From contig JANQFQ010000061.1 of the NCBI GenBank assembly GCA_028277765.1, positions 1-34,823 on the forward strand: a stretch of 34,823 nucleotides of DNA, in the 5' to 3' direction. Of this stretch, positions 16,438-24,600 are shown in pieces. Origin of the DNA: Desulfobacterales bacterium. Lineage in GTDB: Bacteria > Desulfobacterota > Desulfobacteria > Desulfobacterales > SURF-7. Positions within the stretch are counted from its first letter, which is position 1. Each line of letters begins with the position of its first letter. Below the pieces are notes generated by a model. The model searched no databases. It worked only from the letters and a program-made list of their open reading frames with translations, and was not told the DNA's origin. The position numbers and the translations under genes were made by a program.

Positions 16438-17000
16438 CATCCGGAATTTCTGTAAAAAGCAGCGGACTTGTAAACACATGCAAATACATAAATAAAACTT
16501 ATGGGGATGACGTCATGGAGGACATATTCAGCCGGATGCCTGAAGAGAGCAGCAAGGCCCTTCGAAATGTAATGGCTACCACCATGACACCAATTGAATA
16601 TACCGGCGAACTAGTAAATGCCATAAAAGAAGTCCTTGGCAAAGAAGGGGCTGATATTAATTTTAAAATCGCCAATGAATCCGCCAAGGGCGCGTTTTCT
16701 ATGATATACAAAATTTATTTCAAATTGGGCGATCCACAGGTGATTATAAAAAAAGCGGCTAACGCTTGGTCATCTTTGATTTCTAAAGGACGGCTTGAAA
16801 TTATTGAACAGGGTAACAAACACCTGAAGGCAAGACTGATCGACTTCAGCTATGACAATACAGAATACTGCGGCCAGCGGCTGCGCGGCTGGATGCAGGC
16901 TCCCCTTGAACTCTCAGGGTGCAGGATCACCGAAAATATCCACACCGCGTGCCGGTCAAAAGGCGACCCCTATTGTGAATGGAAAATCGCGTGGGAATAG
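16434..17000 (+). CDS. V4R-like small-molecule-binding domain protein
   Basis: A 188-residue soluble protein whose C-terminal end, CRSKGDPYCEWKIAWE (173-188), matches the closing CxxxGxxxCxW signature of 4-vinyl-reductase (V4R)-type ligand-binding domains. Cysteines stand at 146, 163, 173 and 181. The N-terminal 60 residues are helical and include two Met-rich segments. Its ATG overlaps the trpF stop, so it is translationally coupled to the trp operon, at the place where trpB would be expected. A sensor or ligand-binding role is inferred from the family; a link to tryptophan or indole is suggested only by position. No DNA-binding domain is visible. Heme-NO-binding-like proteins are an alternative relative. 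Confidence 0.6.
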   Translation: MTSGISVKSSGLVNTCKYINKTYGDDVMEDIFSRMPEESSKALRNVMATTMTPIEYTGELVNAIKEVLGKEGADINFKIANESAKGAFSMIYKIYFKLGDPQVIIKKAANAWSSLISKGRLEIIEQGNKHLKARLIDFSYDNTEYCGQRLRGWMQAPLELSGCRITENIHTACRSKGDPYCEWKIAWE

Positions 17001-17005
17001 AAAAC

Positions 17006-17040
17006 GAGATACTGGATACTAAATACCGGATACTAGATAT
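17006..17040. repeat. Heptameric GATACTG/GATACTA words
   Basis: Five consecutive 7-nt words (GATACTG, GATACTA, AATACCG, GATACTA, GATATAA) follow the stop of the V4R-like gene, between it and the convergent Cys-rich gene. Confidence 0.6.
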
Positions 17041-17058
17041 AAAAATTCGACTTACCGG

Positions 17059-17289
17059 TTATTCTTTTTTATACTTTAATTTCATGTTGTAGTTTCTCAT
17101 CCAAGATGGACATGAACCCTCGCCACACTCCGACAAGCAGCATAATAAGTTTTGAGCATTTGAACATTCGTGCTTTGAATTCGTTTCACCCGTCTCTTCG
17201 TCAGGGGATTTTGATCTTTTTTCGGATTTATCCGAATCAAAACTGCATTTCACAACTCTTATTTGACACTTGACGAGTTTACTCAACAT
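17059..17289 (-). CDS. Cys-rich small protein, unknown function
   Basis: A 76-residue protein with seven cysteines (8, 15, 42, 50, 51, 55, 60), arranged CX6C near the N-terminus and CX7CCX3CX4CPSW near the C-terminus, with a charged Ser/Glu/Lys linker between. I chose ATG 17289 because AAGGAGG (17296-17302 on this strand) lies 6 nt upstream; a longer frame from 17307 would begin upstream of that site. No signal peptide is evident. The strong ribosome site supports a real gene. Metal or iron-sulfur binding is possible but not demonstrated. It is convergent with the trp operon and divergent from the antiporter. Confidence 0.6.
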   Translation of the reverse strand: MLSKLVKCQIRVVKCSFDSDKSEKRSKSPDEETGETNSKHECSNAQNLLCCLSECGEGSCPSWMRNYNMKLKYKKE

Positions 17290-17373
17290 TGGCAACCTCC
17301 TTGTCATTAACTCAATGACATCGAAAGCGCTTAAAGTGAATTAAGCAATCAAAAGTTTACTCCCGATAAATGT

Positions 17374-17465
17374 GAAATAGTTAATAGGGGTGCCAAAAGT
17401 TAATGTATCCGCCATTCCTATTGCACATCTCCCCGCTCTAACCCAGGCACCCCTTTAACTATTTC
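17374..17465. repeat. Long inverted repeat with 20-bp arms
   Basis: The arm 17374-17394 (GAAATAGTTAATAGGGGTGCC minus its final base fits the other arm) pairs with 17446-17465 along 20 bp with one bulged T. The 51-nt loop starts with AAAAGTTAATGTATCC, whose core recurs (reverse complement) at about 11130-11146. It lies between the divergent Cys-rich and antiporter genes. Confidence 0.75.
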
Positions 17466-17541
17466 AACCAATTACAACCCCCAAACCATATGCTTCATAA
17501 ATAGTGTCACTACTATATAATCGTTTTTAATCATCCGACAA

Positions 17542-17579
17542 TGAAACAGGTCACATCCTGCATGTGAAACAGGTCACAT
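17542..17579 (+). promoter_or_regulatory. Tandem CRP/FNR-like operators
   Basis: The word TGAAACAGGTCACAT occurs twice, 23 bp apart (17542 and 17565). The second copy reads TGTGAAACAGGTCACA (17563-17578), a perfect TGTGA-N6-TCACA palindrome as bound by CRP-family regulators; the first has ATGA in the left half. A possible -10, TATACT, lies at 17606-17611, so activation of the downstream antiporter is plausible. Confidence 0.55.
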
Positions 17580-17706
17580 ATGGACCCCGGTAAATATGAA
17601 AAGATTATACTGGCCACGGATTCACTATTAGTGGGAAATCCGAAACAAATTCAAAGCACTAATGTTCAAATACTCAAAACGAATAAGTCAATGGGACACG
17701 GATTCA

Positions 17707-17816
17707 CCCTGTTAAATCCCTAAGGGGCTGCAGAGCAGCATTTAACAGGGCAAACATGGATTGTCATAGATTAGAAATTTTACTTTTATCCCTGTTTCTG
17801 TTATTGTCCATGTTTT
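17707..17816 (+). promoter_or_regulatory. Structured 5' leader of the antiporter gene
   Basis: CCCTGTTAAAT (17707-17717) pairs perfectly with ATTTAACAGGG (17740-17750) around a 22-nt loop, and AAACATGGA (17752-17760) can pair with TCCATGTTT (17807-17815). The structures lie between the putative CRP-like promoter and the ribosome site of the antiporter. They could be an mRNA control element; no known riboswitch class was recognised. Confidence 0.4.
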
Positions 17817-17861
17817 AATTATTTTGTTTATAATTTCTTTACCGTAAACGGAAGGGATAAC

Positions 17862-19307
17862 ATGGCCTTTAGTATTGCCCTCATCATCATTCTCGGTCTC
17901 GGGGCTGATTATCTTTTTAAAAGAATGAGACTTCCCGGGCTTGTGGGGATGCTCATTGTCGGTGTACTTGTTGGGCCTTATGTGTTCAATTTCATGTCCC
18001 CTGAAATGATGAATGTGTCAGCCGACTTCAGGAAAATAGCTCTCATTGTGATCCTGCTCCGGGCCGGCTTTGAACTCCATCGGGACCAGCTGAGACGGGT
18101 CGGCCGTGCTGCGATCATCATGAGCATTGTGCCAGCTGTTTTTGAAATCGGCGGTGTCATGCTGGTAGCCCCGAAACTGCTTCACATACCCCTGCTGGAC
18201 GCCGCCATTCTCGGTGCCATCCTGGCTGCTGTCTCTCCTGCTGTAGTCGTGCCGATCATGATCGATTTTATGGACAGGGGGCGGGGTTCAAAAAAAGGGA
18301 TCCCCACACTTGTTCTTGGTGCATCAGCTATTGATGATGTGTTTGTTATCGTCCTTTTTACGGTATTCCTCGGCATGTACTCGGGCCAGGAGGCGAATCT
18401 CCTTGCAAGCCTTGGGGATATTCCTGTCTCGATATTTCTCGGTATCCTGTCCGGTATCATACCCGGCTACTTTCTATACAAACTCTTTACAAAGTTTGAC
18501 TGGCGCCCTCCCAAACGCACCCTTGTGGTGCTCGGCACAGCCATCATCCTGACACAGATCGAAAAAGCCTGTGAACATATTGTCCCCATAGCGAGCCTTC
18601 TTGGTGTCATGGCCATCGGTTTTATCATCCTTGAAAAATCCGGACCGATCGCGCATATCATTTCAAAAAAGTTAAAAAACATCTGGGTGTTTGCCGAACT
18701 TCTCCTTTTTATACTGGTCGGTGCGCAGGTCAATATTCATGTTGCCTGGGACGCGGGTATTGCCGGAACAATCGTTATCGGTGTGGGGCTTCTGTTCAGG
18801 AGTGTGGGAACATACATCTCCTTGTTTGGCACGCCCTATGACTGGAAAGAGAAGCTGTTCTGCGTGGTCGCGTATGTCCCCAAAGCAACCGTCCAGGCTG
18901 CCATCGGCGCCATGCCGATTGCTGCGGGTGTAGCATCAGGCGAAGTCATCCTCGCTGTTGCTGTTCTCTCCATCCTGATCACTGCTCCCCTTGGCGCCAT
19001 TGGCATCATGATATTTGGCGAGCGGATTCTTGACCATGGTGAACATTCGGTTTACCGGTTTAAAACACTCAGGGAAAAACTTGGTCTCCCCCACGTGGGT
19101 GAACGGCTGAGGAATAAAGCCGACAGCTCTGTCTGGAAGGTCATTGAAGAAAAAGAAGAATGGCTGGGTGACACCCCTGCGATTATGATCCGTTTCTGGA
19201 GAGAGGATACTGCCAATGGTAATGGTACTGGTAAAACATTTTACCATTCTTACACCCCTGATGATCCCACGTTTGAAAATAACTGGGAGGTTATCTATGA
19301 CTGGTAG
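17862..19307 (+). CDS. Cation:proton antiporter
   Basis: A 481-residue membrane protein of the CPA (NhaP/Kef-like) superfamily, exchanging Na+ or K+ for protons at the inner membrane. About 12 membrane segments cover residues 1-390; AVSPAVVVPIMIDFM (123-137) and the GASAIDDVF segment with the paired Asp158-Asp159 are the ion-binding region. The last 90 residues (from about 391) are soluble and do not look like a TrkA-N/RCK domain; they are rich in Trp and Glu and may be regulatory. ATG 17862 follows GGAAGGG with good spacing. It stands alone behind a 572-nt divergent region with CRP-like sites. Ion specificity cannot be read. Confidence 0.88.
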   Translation: MAFSIALIIILGLGADYLFKRMRLPGLVGMLIVGVLVGPYVFNFMSPEMMNVSADFRKIALIVILLRAGFELHRDQLRRVGRAAIIMSIVPAVFEIGGVMLVAPKLLHIPLLDAAILGAILAAVSPAVVVPIMIDFMDRGRGSKKGIPTLVLGASAIDDVFVIVLFTVFLGMYSGQEANLLASLGDIPVSIFLGILSGIIPGYFLYKLFTKFDWRPPKRTLVVLGTAIILTQIEKACEHIVPIASLLGVMAIGFIILEKSGPIAHIISKKLKNIWVFAELLLFILVGAQVNIHVAWDAGIAGTIVIGVGLLFRSVGTYISLFGTPYDWKEKLFCVVAYVPKATVQAAIGAMPIAAGVASGEVILAVAVLSILITAPLGAIGIMIFGERILDHGEHSVYRFKTLREKLGLPHVGERLRNKADSSVWKVIEEKEEWLGDTPAIMIRFWREDTANGNGTGKTFYHSYTPDDPTFENNWEVIYDW

Positions 19308-19379
19308 TTACTCTTATACATGCCCAAATATAACGACTTAAATCATTAAAACTGGTTTTATTACAGTGTTCCACATAAA

Positions 19380-19486
19380 GGATGCTGGATTCTAGATACT
19401 GGATGTTTAAAAGCAAAAAGCTGAAAACAAAATCTAGCATCCAGCATCTAGCATCTAGTATCCAGCATCCACCATCAAGGATCCAG
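19380..19486. repeat. Heptameric tandem repeats in inverted arrangement
   Basis: Eight uninterrupted 7-nt words fill 19431-19486 (AATCTAG, CATCCAG, CATCTAG, CATCTAG, TATCCAG, CATCCAC, CATCAAG, GATCCAG), and four words of the complementary type lie at 19380-19407. The two tracts form a long stem between the convergent antiporter and AsmA-like genes. The last codons and the stop of the AsmA-like gene (19475-19486) are part of the array. It may act as a bidirectional transcription stop. Confidence 0.75.
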
Positions 19487-22459
19487 TTTTTCATTGTCAC
19501 CGTCCTCTTCGATAACAACATGCTTCTTCCCATTCATCCCTGGCATCAGGTCTTTGGGGCTAGTGACGATTTTATAGGGGAGCTTAAGGATTCTCACAAG
19601 TGTCTCGGCCACAGGCCTGGTAACCGTATCAAGGGGCGCCGGCTTAACCGCCGGATCATCAATATTGCCGCTCACGACAAAACTGACGACAAATAGTTTG
19701 CAGTCATCACCGGTTAGAAGCCAACCAAGCAGAGGGACGTAACTGATAGTTTTATCAAGAGTTTCAAATAGTTGGACGCCGATCATTGCATCTATCTCTT
19801 TTGTGGGCATAAAATATTCACCCACTGATGACATCTGGAGCGAATTACTCTCAAGTGAAAAATCATCGAATTTAACAAGCCCGTTATTGAATTTCAGTGT
19901 GGTAGAAATCTGGTTGTATGTAAATCCTTCTTTCTTAAAATCGTCTCCTTTTGTCTCTACCATTTTATAGACATTCAAAGCAGCAAATATCTTTGATAGA
20001 AGAGAGTACTGTTTTATATGTCCGTTTTCTGACGTCAACTTGAGTTCACCATTAATCGCGCCTGTGCTTCCCCATAAACGGCCTTCCGCATTCAGCCCCC
20101 CTTCAATCCACGGCTCCTCATCGGAAAATATGTGAAACAGTTTCCCCACCCCGGCATTTCGAAGAGAGACATCCATGTCAAAGCTGATCATTCCTGCCCT
20201 GTTAATTGCGGCAGCCCCGTCCACATCAGCTGCCGGCCCGTGAACACTGACCTTGTTAAGTTTTAGACTTCCATCCTTCAGCTTCGCTTTTGCATCAAGT
20301 CTGCCGATTTTTACACCGCGTACACCAAAATTGGTGATAATAAGATCCGCATCCGCGTTAAAGGATCTCATAACCTCGGTTTTTATAGGGGTATCCCCTC
20401 CGGTCCCAAACCCATCAATAGAAACACTCCCTTTAAAATACAGGGGATCATCAAGGGCGAGCGAGCCTGTAATAACCGTCTTGACCTCTTTGTTTTCCAT
20501 CATGAACTCTTCAGCCAGGAGCTTACCATCAGCAAATTCAAGGGGGCCGTTAAAAACCATCGGATTTTTTAGATAGTATAAGGAAATATTTTCACACTCG
20601 ACTTTTCCGGACAAGGGAATACCGTCTTCCCACACCACATGAAGATCAAGGCTTCCCTTGAGAGGATGATCGATTCCATCAGCAGCTGCTTCAGGATTTT
20701 CCATATCAAAATCACCCTTGATATCCAGCTTTTCAGTACCATTTGTCCGTAAGTATTTAGCTTTCAGACTGCCTGGGCACATATCAAGCTCAACCGCCTT
20801 CAGGTCAACATGATATTCCGGCCAAAGAAGGCCACTCAGTTTCCCTTTACCGGTGATACTCCCTTGCCGTGTCCTGTAAGGTGTTCCAAACAGGTCAAAA
20901 CCAGGAGAGAGGAGGTCTATGTCCCCTTCAATTGATGGCCCCCTCCCTTTTCCCGAAATTTCAATATCCGACTCTTTCGCCAGGTTGAAAACCTTTTGCT
21001 GTCCCGCGTAGCCGCCCGCGTTTACATTAAAGGTGTATGTCTGTTTGCCAAAAGGATCTGTTAATATGATGGACGCCTTATCCACCCTTCTCCCATTAAG
21101 AATACCAGCAAGCTCAATTTCGACAGGTGAATTAAACCCTTTGACTACGGCTGTGCCGCTAAGTGCCTGCAAGACACTCTTTTCCCACTGAAACGTGCAG
21201 GCATCCACCTGCGTGCTTCCGAACAACTGCAAAGGTGCGTCATCCGCTTCCTGCACGATCTGTGTTTTTGCAATTATCCGCCCGCTGGAGATATTTGAGA
21301 CCGGCTTGAGTAAATCATGAAGATATTTTTCAGTCATGACCGCCCGCCATGAAGCGACAAAATCAGCAGTAGCCATATCAAGGTCAATCCCCACGGATAT
21401 CCTGAAACCGGGTTTGGTGATGCCCGGGAAGGCAAGGTCCACTTTCTTAAGTTTTGAACCACCTGAAACCCCTGAAAGGCCTGTGAATAAAAGACTGCCG
21501 TCTTGAAAAACAACATCCCCTGAAATATTGGTAACCCTTTCAGGCCCAAAACCGGACCCGAAACTCAATCCTGACAGGCGGGCCTTAATGTATAAGGATT
21601 CAAAAAAGGTGTCTGCGCTTGTAATATTTTTTAAGGTCCCCCTGTATGTTAACTTTTGAACATGAAGCATGCCCCCCCGTATCTGTTCAGTAAGGAGATT
21701 CTTTAACCAGTCATCGAAAAACGATACTGGCAGCGCGTTAACAACATCTTTATACGCGAATTTAGCTGCCGCCATATCAAGCTCAACTACCGCCTTATCC
21801 ATCTGTCCCGGTTTTAGATCGGTTATTACTCCTTTCCCTGACAGGTTACATCCAGGGACCTTTATCACAAACTTTTGGATTGAATATTTGCTCCCTAGTT
21901 TTTTCTTAATATCAATGCATGCATAACCACCGGGAAAATCCCCCTCCACAAACAGACTGTTCTCTCCTGTTCGGGCGTTGATGTTGTTAAATACCATCCT
22001 CCCGGTTTCCTGTTCAATCTCCACTCGTCCCTGGACCAGCTCAATATTTGGAAGCCACAGGTTACCGCGTGAATTAGGTACAAGGCCCGCGCCTGTCTTT
22101 AAAAACAGTTCCGGTCTTTCAGCTTTTAACCTGATACTCCCTATACCTTTGAAGATGAAGAGCCACGGGCGGATATATCCAATAACCCTGTTAGATGTGA
22201 GTCGTGCCTGTCCCTTGACATTAATATCAAGATTATCAATCAGGAGTACAATCCCCTTTTGAAAACGCAATTCCGCTTTTTCGATTCGCACTTCTCCACC
22301 GGATTTAACGGCCAGGTGATCTTCAACTTTGGTTTTGAGTTTGTCGGGATTATTATAAAGGTATGTAATATATAAAGAAACACCGGCACAAAAAACAATG
22401 GCCAGAGCAAGTATGGTTATTATAACAACTTTTTTAATAATTTTCTGCTCTTTACCCAT
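19475..22459 (-). CDS. AsmA-like / YhdP-type envelope protein
   Basis: A protein of 994 residues from ATG 22459, with one N-terminal membrane anchor (KKVVIITILALAIVFCAGVSLYITYL, about residues 9-34, quoted in part) and a very long beta-rich periplasmic region. Repeating strands such as FDGSLLFTGLSG, GKVECENISLYYL and SSVGEYFMPTKEIDAMIGVQ are typical of the AsmA/YhdP/TamB bridge-like family thought to carry phospholipids between membranes. The C-terminal ISYVPLLGWLLTGDD and VSGNIDDP motifs are YhdP-like. The start was chosen because ATG 22459 overlaps the NUDIX stop codon by 8 nt; an upstream in-frame start at 22501 would lie inside that gene. The final codons run into the heptameric repeat array. 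Confidence 0.82.
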   Translation of the reverse strand: MGKEQKIIKKVVIITILALAIVFCAGVSLYITYLYNNPDKLKTKVEDHLAVKSGGEVRIEKAELRFQKGIVLLIDNLDINVKGQARLTSNRVIGYIRPWLFIFKGIGSIRLKAERPELFLKTGAGLVPNSRGNLWLPNIELVQGRVEIEQETGRMVFNNINARTGENSLFVEGDFPGGYACIDIKKKLGSKYSIQKFVIKVPGCNLSGKGVITDLKPGQMDKAVVELDMAAAKFAYKDVVNALPVSFFDDWLKNLLTEQIRGGMLHVQKLTYRGTLKNITSADTFFESLYIKARLSGLSFGSGFGPERVTNISGDVVFQDGSLLFTGLSGVSGGSKLKKVDLAFPGITKPGFRISVGIDLDMATADFVASWRAVMTEKYLHDLLKPVSNISSGRIIAKTQIVQEADDAPLQLFGSTQVDACTFQWEKSVLQALSGTAVVKGFNSPVEIELAGILNGRRVDKASIILTDPFGKQTYTFNVNAGGYAGQQKVFNLAKESDIEISGKGRGPSIEGDIDLLSPGFDLFGTPYRTRQGSITGKGKLSGLLWPEYHVDLKAVELDMCPGSLKAKYLRTNGTEKLDIKGDFDMENPEAAADGIDHPLKGSLDLHVVWEDGIPLSGKVECENISLYYLKNPMVFNGPLEFADGKLLAEEFMMENKEVKTVITGSLALDDPLYFKGSVSIDGFGTGGDTPIKTEVMRSFNADADLIITNFGVRGVKIGRLDAKAKLKDGSLKLNKVSVHGPAADVDGAAAINRAGMISFDMDVSLRNAGVGKLFHIFSDEEPWIEGGLNAEGRLWGSTGAINGELKLTSENGHIKQYSLLSKIFAALNVYKMVETKGDDFKKEGFTYNQISTTLKFNNGLVKFDDFSLESNSLQMSSVGEYFMPTKEIDAMIGVQLFETLDKTISYVPLLGWLLTGDDCKLFVVSFVVSGNIDDPAVKPAPLDTVTRPVAETLVRILKLPYKIVTSPKDLMPGMNGKKHVVIEEDGDNEKLDP

Positions 22460-22952
22460 ACATCGAAAAATAAATCCGTATGAAACTCTTGTGAGTATCA
22501 AATGCTATCTCAGGCATGCCGTCTGAATCAAAAAAACCGACACTAGACGCATCATCACCAGCAATCATGGAACCGGAATAATTTTTGACAAGATACCCTG
22601 TTATCAAGACAGTATTATACCTGGGGCTGTTGTTTGACATTACACCGAGAAATGTTTCAATCTTTCCGGCAAGGCCGGTCTCCTCTTCCAGTTCTCGCAA
22701 AGCGCACTGTTCAGGTGTCTCGCCAAGCTCCATAAATCCGCCAGGAAGGCACCACATCCCTTTTTTGGGCTCCACACTCCTTTTTACAAGAAGCACTTCC
22801 CCTTCAGTGTTAATCACAACAATTGCTGTGGCCGGTACGGGATTCTCATAAACAGGCTCATCGCATGTTTCACAATACGGCCTGTCACGGCCTTCAAAAA
22901 ACTTTTCAACAAGCTTGCCGCCACAAAAATTACAATAAATCTTCTTCCGCAT
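22452..22952 (-). CDS. NUDIX hydrolase with N-terminal zinc ribbon
   Basis: A 166-residue pyrophosphohydrolase. The start is MRKKIYCNFCG; CNFC and CETC (two CX2C pairs about 25 residues apart) form an N-terminal zinc ribbon, as in NudC-like and several ADP-ribose/NADH pyrophosphatases. The NUDIX box is complete: GX5EX7REXXEEXG reads GGFMELGETPEQCALRELEE, then ETGL. The ATG lies 1 nt after the stop of the aldolase-like gene and the stop overlaps the next gene, indicating an operon of three genes. The substrate (a nucleoside diphosphate-linked compound) is not readable. Confidence 0.85.
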   Translation of the reverse strand: MRKKIYCNFCGGKLVEKFFEGRDRPYCETCDEPVYENPVPATAIVVINTEGEVLLVKRSVEPKKGMWCLPGGFMELGETPEQCALRELEEETGLAGKIETFLGVMSNNSPRYNTVLITGYLVKNYSGSMIAGDDASSVGFFDSDGMPEIAFDTHKSFIRIYFSMYG

Positions 22953-22953
22953 A

Positions 22954-24234
22954 CTAGTCGTCAAAATCCCCTTCCGGCCCCTTGTCTGAATCAATAGCCG
23001 CCGCTTTTTCAGCTATCTTCTCCGGTGTCCATTCCGCTGGATCCTCTGTTTTTTGAGCTTTTGGTCCTGGATCATGGGAACCAGTGTTGAGTATCGCTGA
23101 TATAGCGATATCAGCTGAATTTTCAGCATTGAAAACATTCACAAGCATGTTGTAAGTAAAATCCTCAACCCGTTTCGCCATTCTTATCCTCACATCTTTC
23201 GGCTGTCCGAGAAGTTTGCTCTCAAAGGGACGGTTTAGTTTTTTAAAATTTCCACCTTTAAGGCCGTTGGACGCAGCATGGTCAAGCATCTGCTGCCACA
23301 CTTCCGCTGACGCGCCTTCACCCTTAACCTTGATAAAATTGCCGTCATCATCAAGAATAGCATTTCCGTAGTCGTTTACTTCAACACCCCAGGAAACCAT
23401 CTGCAGGGCTGTGGCCACATTGGCTTTTGTCGTTCGTGTCCTTGCAGCGATATCCCTAAGCCTGTCTGAGTTGTTGCCGGATGTCCCGTGCTGTGCGCCG
23501 GAAACCTTATACGGTTCAACCGCGTCATGAATTTCAGCGGTTAAATCAACCTGTATGCCCTTGTCACTCGCCTCGATTCCGTGAGAGGACCCGTTGTTTA
23601 AAGCAATCCAGTCAGGAAAAATATCATGGGCATTCAATCCCTGTATAAGAAAAAGCGCCTCTTCTTTTGTTGATAGACCTTCTTTTCCCTTGATCTCTCC
23701 CACTTCAGTCTCAAGGCCGGCCCAGTCCGGCACGTATGGTGTCAGTGCAAGATTGGCAAGTAAATTTTTATCATCCGGAAGATGTGATGCATCTATGGCT
23801 ATGGATGTTATACCAGCATCAAAGAGACTCGGTATCTCGATTTTTGCCGCAGCCACATCATCATCCGATTTTATCCCGTAATGATCTGCGTGCAAGGCAA
23901 CAGGTATGGTTATGCCGAGTTCATTACACAGAACATCCACGTTCATTGCCATATTCCAGAAATTGATGTCGCAATAAGCATTTGCGCCCCCCTCTGATTT
24001 GGCTATCTCGATGATAAGGGCTGAGTTAGCCCTCTGTGCGGCATTAAGGACACCCCGTATCACAAACCTACTTCTGCCGTTTGCCGCTATTGAAATCGCA
24101 TTTCCCTTTTCCATCATGGCTCTGTCTATATATTTTCCGCTTACGATCAGTGCTTTTGAATTAGGAAAAAGTTTCACAATGTTGGGCGGACGGCCGACTG
24201 CTAGTGCTTTTTCAAAATCAGATGATGCTGTCAT
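22954..24234 (-). CDS. Class II fructose-bisphosphate aldolase-like protein
   Basis: A 426-residue TIM-barrel protein of the zinc-dependent class II aldolase family. Zinc-ligand motif HADH is at 115-118, followed by SIAIDASH and ETEVGEI, and the later NNGSSHGIE and SGAQHGTSGN motifs supply the further His ligand and the phosphate site. It is longer than the usual 300-360 residues, with an acidic C-terminal tail (EDPAEWTPEKIAEKAAAIDS). AGGAGGG at 24242-24248 lies 7 nt before ATG 24234, a strong ribosome site. It leads an operon with NUDIX and AsmA-like genes. It may be a glycolytic/gluconeogenic enzyme, but substrate specificity (fructose, tagatose or other) is not certain. Confidence 0.85.
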   Translation of the reverse strand: MTASSDFEKALAVGRPPNIVKLFPNSKALIVSGKYIDRAMMEKGNAISIAANGRSRFVIRGVLNAAQRANSALIIEIAKSEGGANAYCDINFWNMAMNVDVLCNELGITIPVALHADHYGIKSDDDVAAAKIEIPSLFDAGITSIAIDASHLPDDKNLLANLALTPYVPDWAGLETEVGEIKGKEGLSTKEEALFLIQGLNAHDIFPDWIALNNGSSHGIEASDKGIQVDLTAEIHDAVEPYKVSGAQHGTSGNNSDRLRDIAARTRTTKANVATALQMVSWGVEVNDYGNAILDDDGNFIKVKGEGASAEVWQQMLDHAASNGLKGGNFKKLNRPFESKLLGQPKDVRIRMAKRVEDFTYNMLVNVFNAENSADIAISAILNTGSHDPGPKAQKTEDPAEWTPEKIAEKAAAIDSDKGPEGDFDD

Positions 24235-24248
24235 TGTTATCCCTCCTT

Positions 24249-24600
24249 TTATTAATGATAATTCTATAGATTTTCTGAACGGCTACCGAACAGGTCGAGC
24301 CCCTCACTTAAAAAAACGGCACTGGTTACTCTTCCTGCTGCTTTGAGCGGATATTATCAATAATTTCAAGAATTGTCTGTCCGTATGCAACTGGTGCATA
24401 TATGCTGCTCTATCCTTTCTGCAATAAAATCAGGATTCTTTACCTTTATCAAGCTTAAAATGAATACCTAAGGGCCTCCAAGATTATTTACCATTCCAGA
24501 ATAATAATAAAACTTGCAAAAAATCTGATATTCTTTTATTTATACATTAAATCAGATAATATGAATCAACAAGTTTTGCAAATAAAAGAAGGGGGATATA
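24249..24600. other. Divergent gap between aldolase-like and small membrane protein genes
   Basis: No gene seen. Near the right end are two nested inverted repeats, AAAACTTG (24509-24516) with CAAGTTTT (24570-24577) and ATCTGAT (24523-24529) with ATCAGAT (24551-24557), which could mark an operator or mRNA fold for the 24601 gene. Nothing else stands out. Confidence 0.35.

Noticed and set aside
19291..19533. 80-codon minus-strand frame rich in WILD/CWMLD-like words
   Set aside because: It is a translation of the heptameric DNA repeat and overlaps the real AsmA-like gene.
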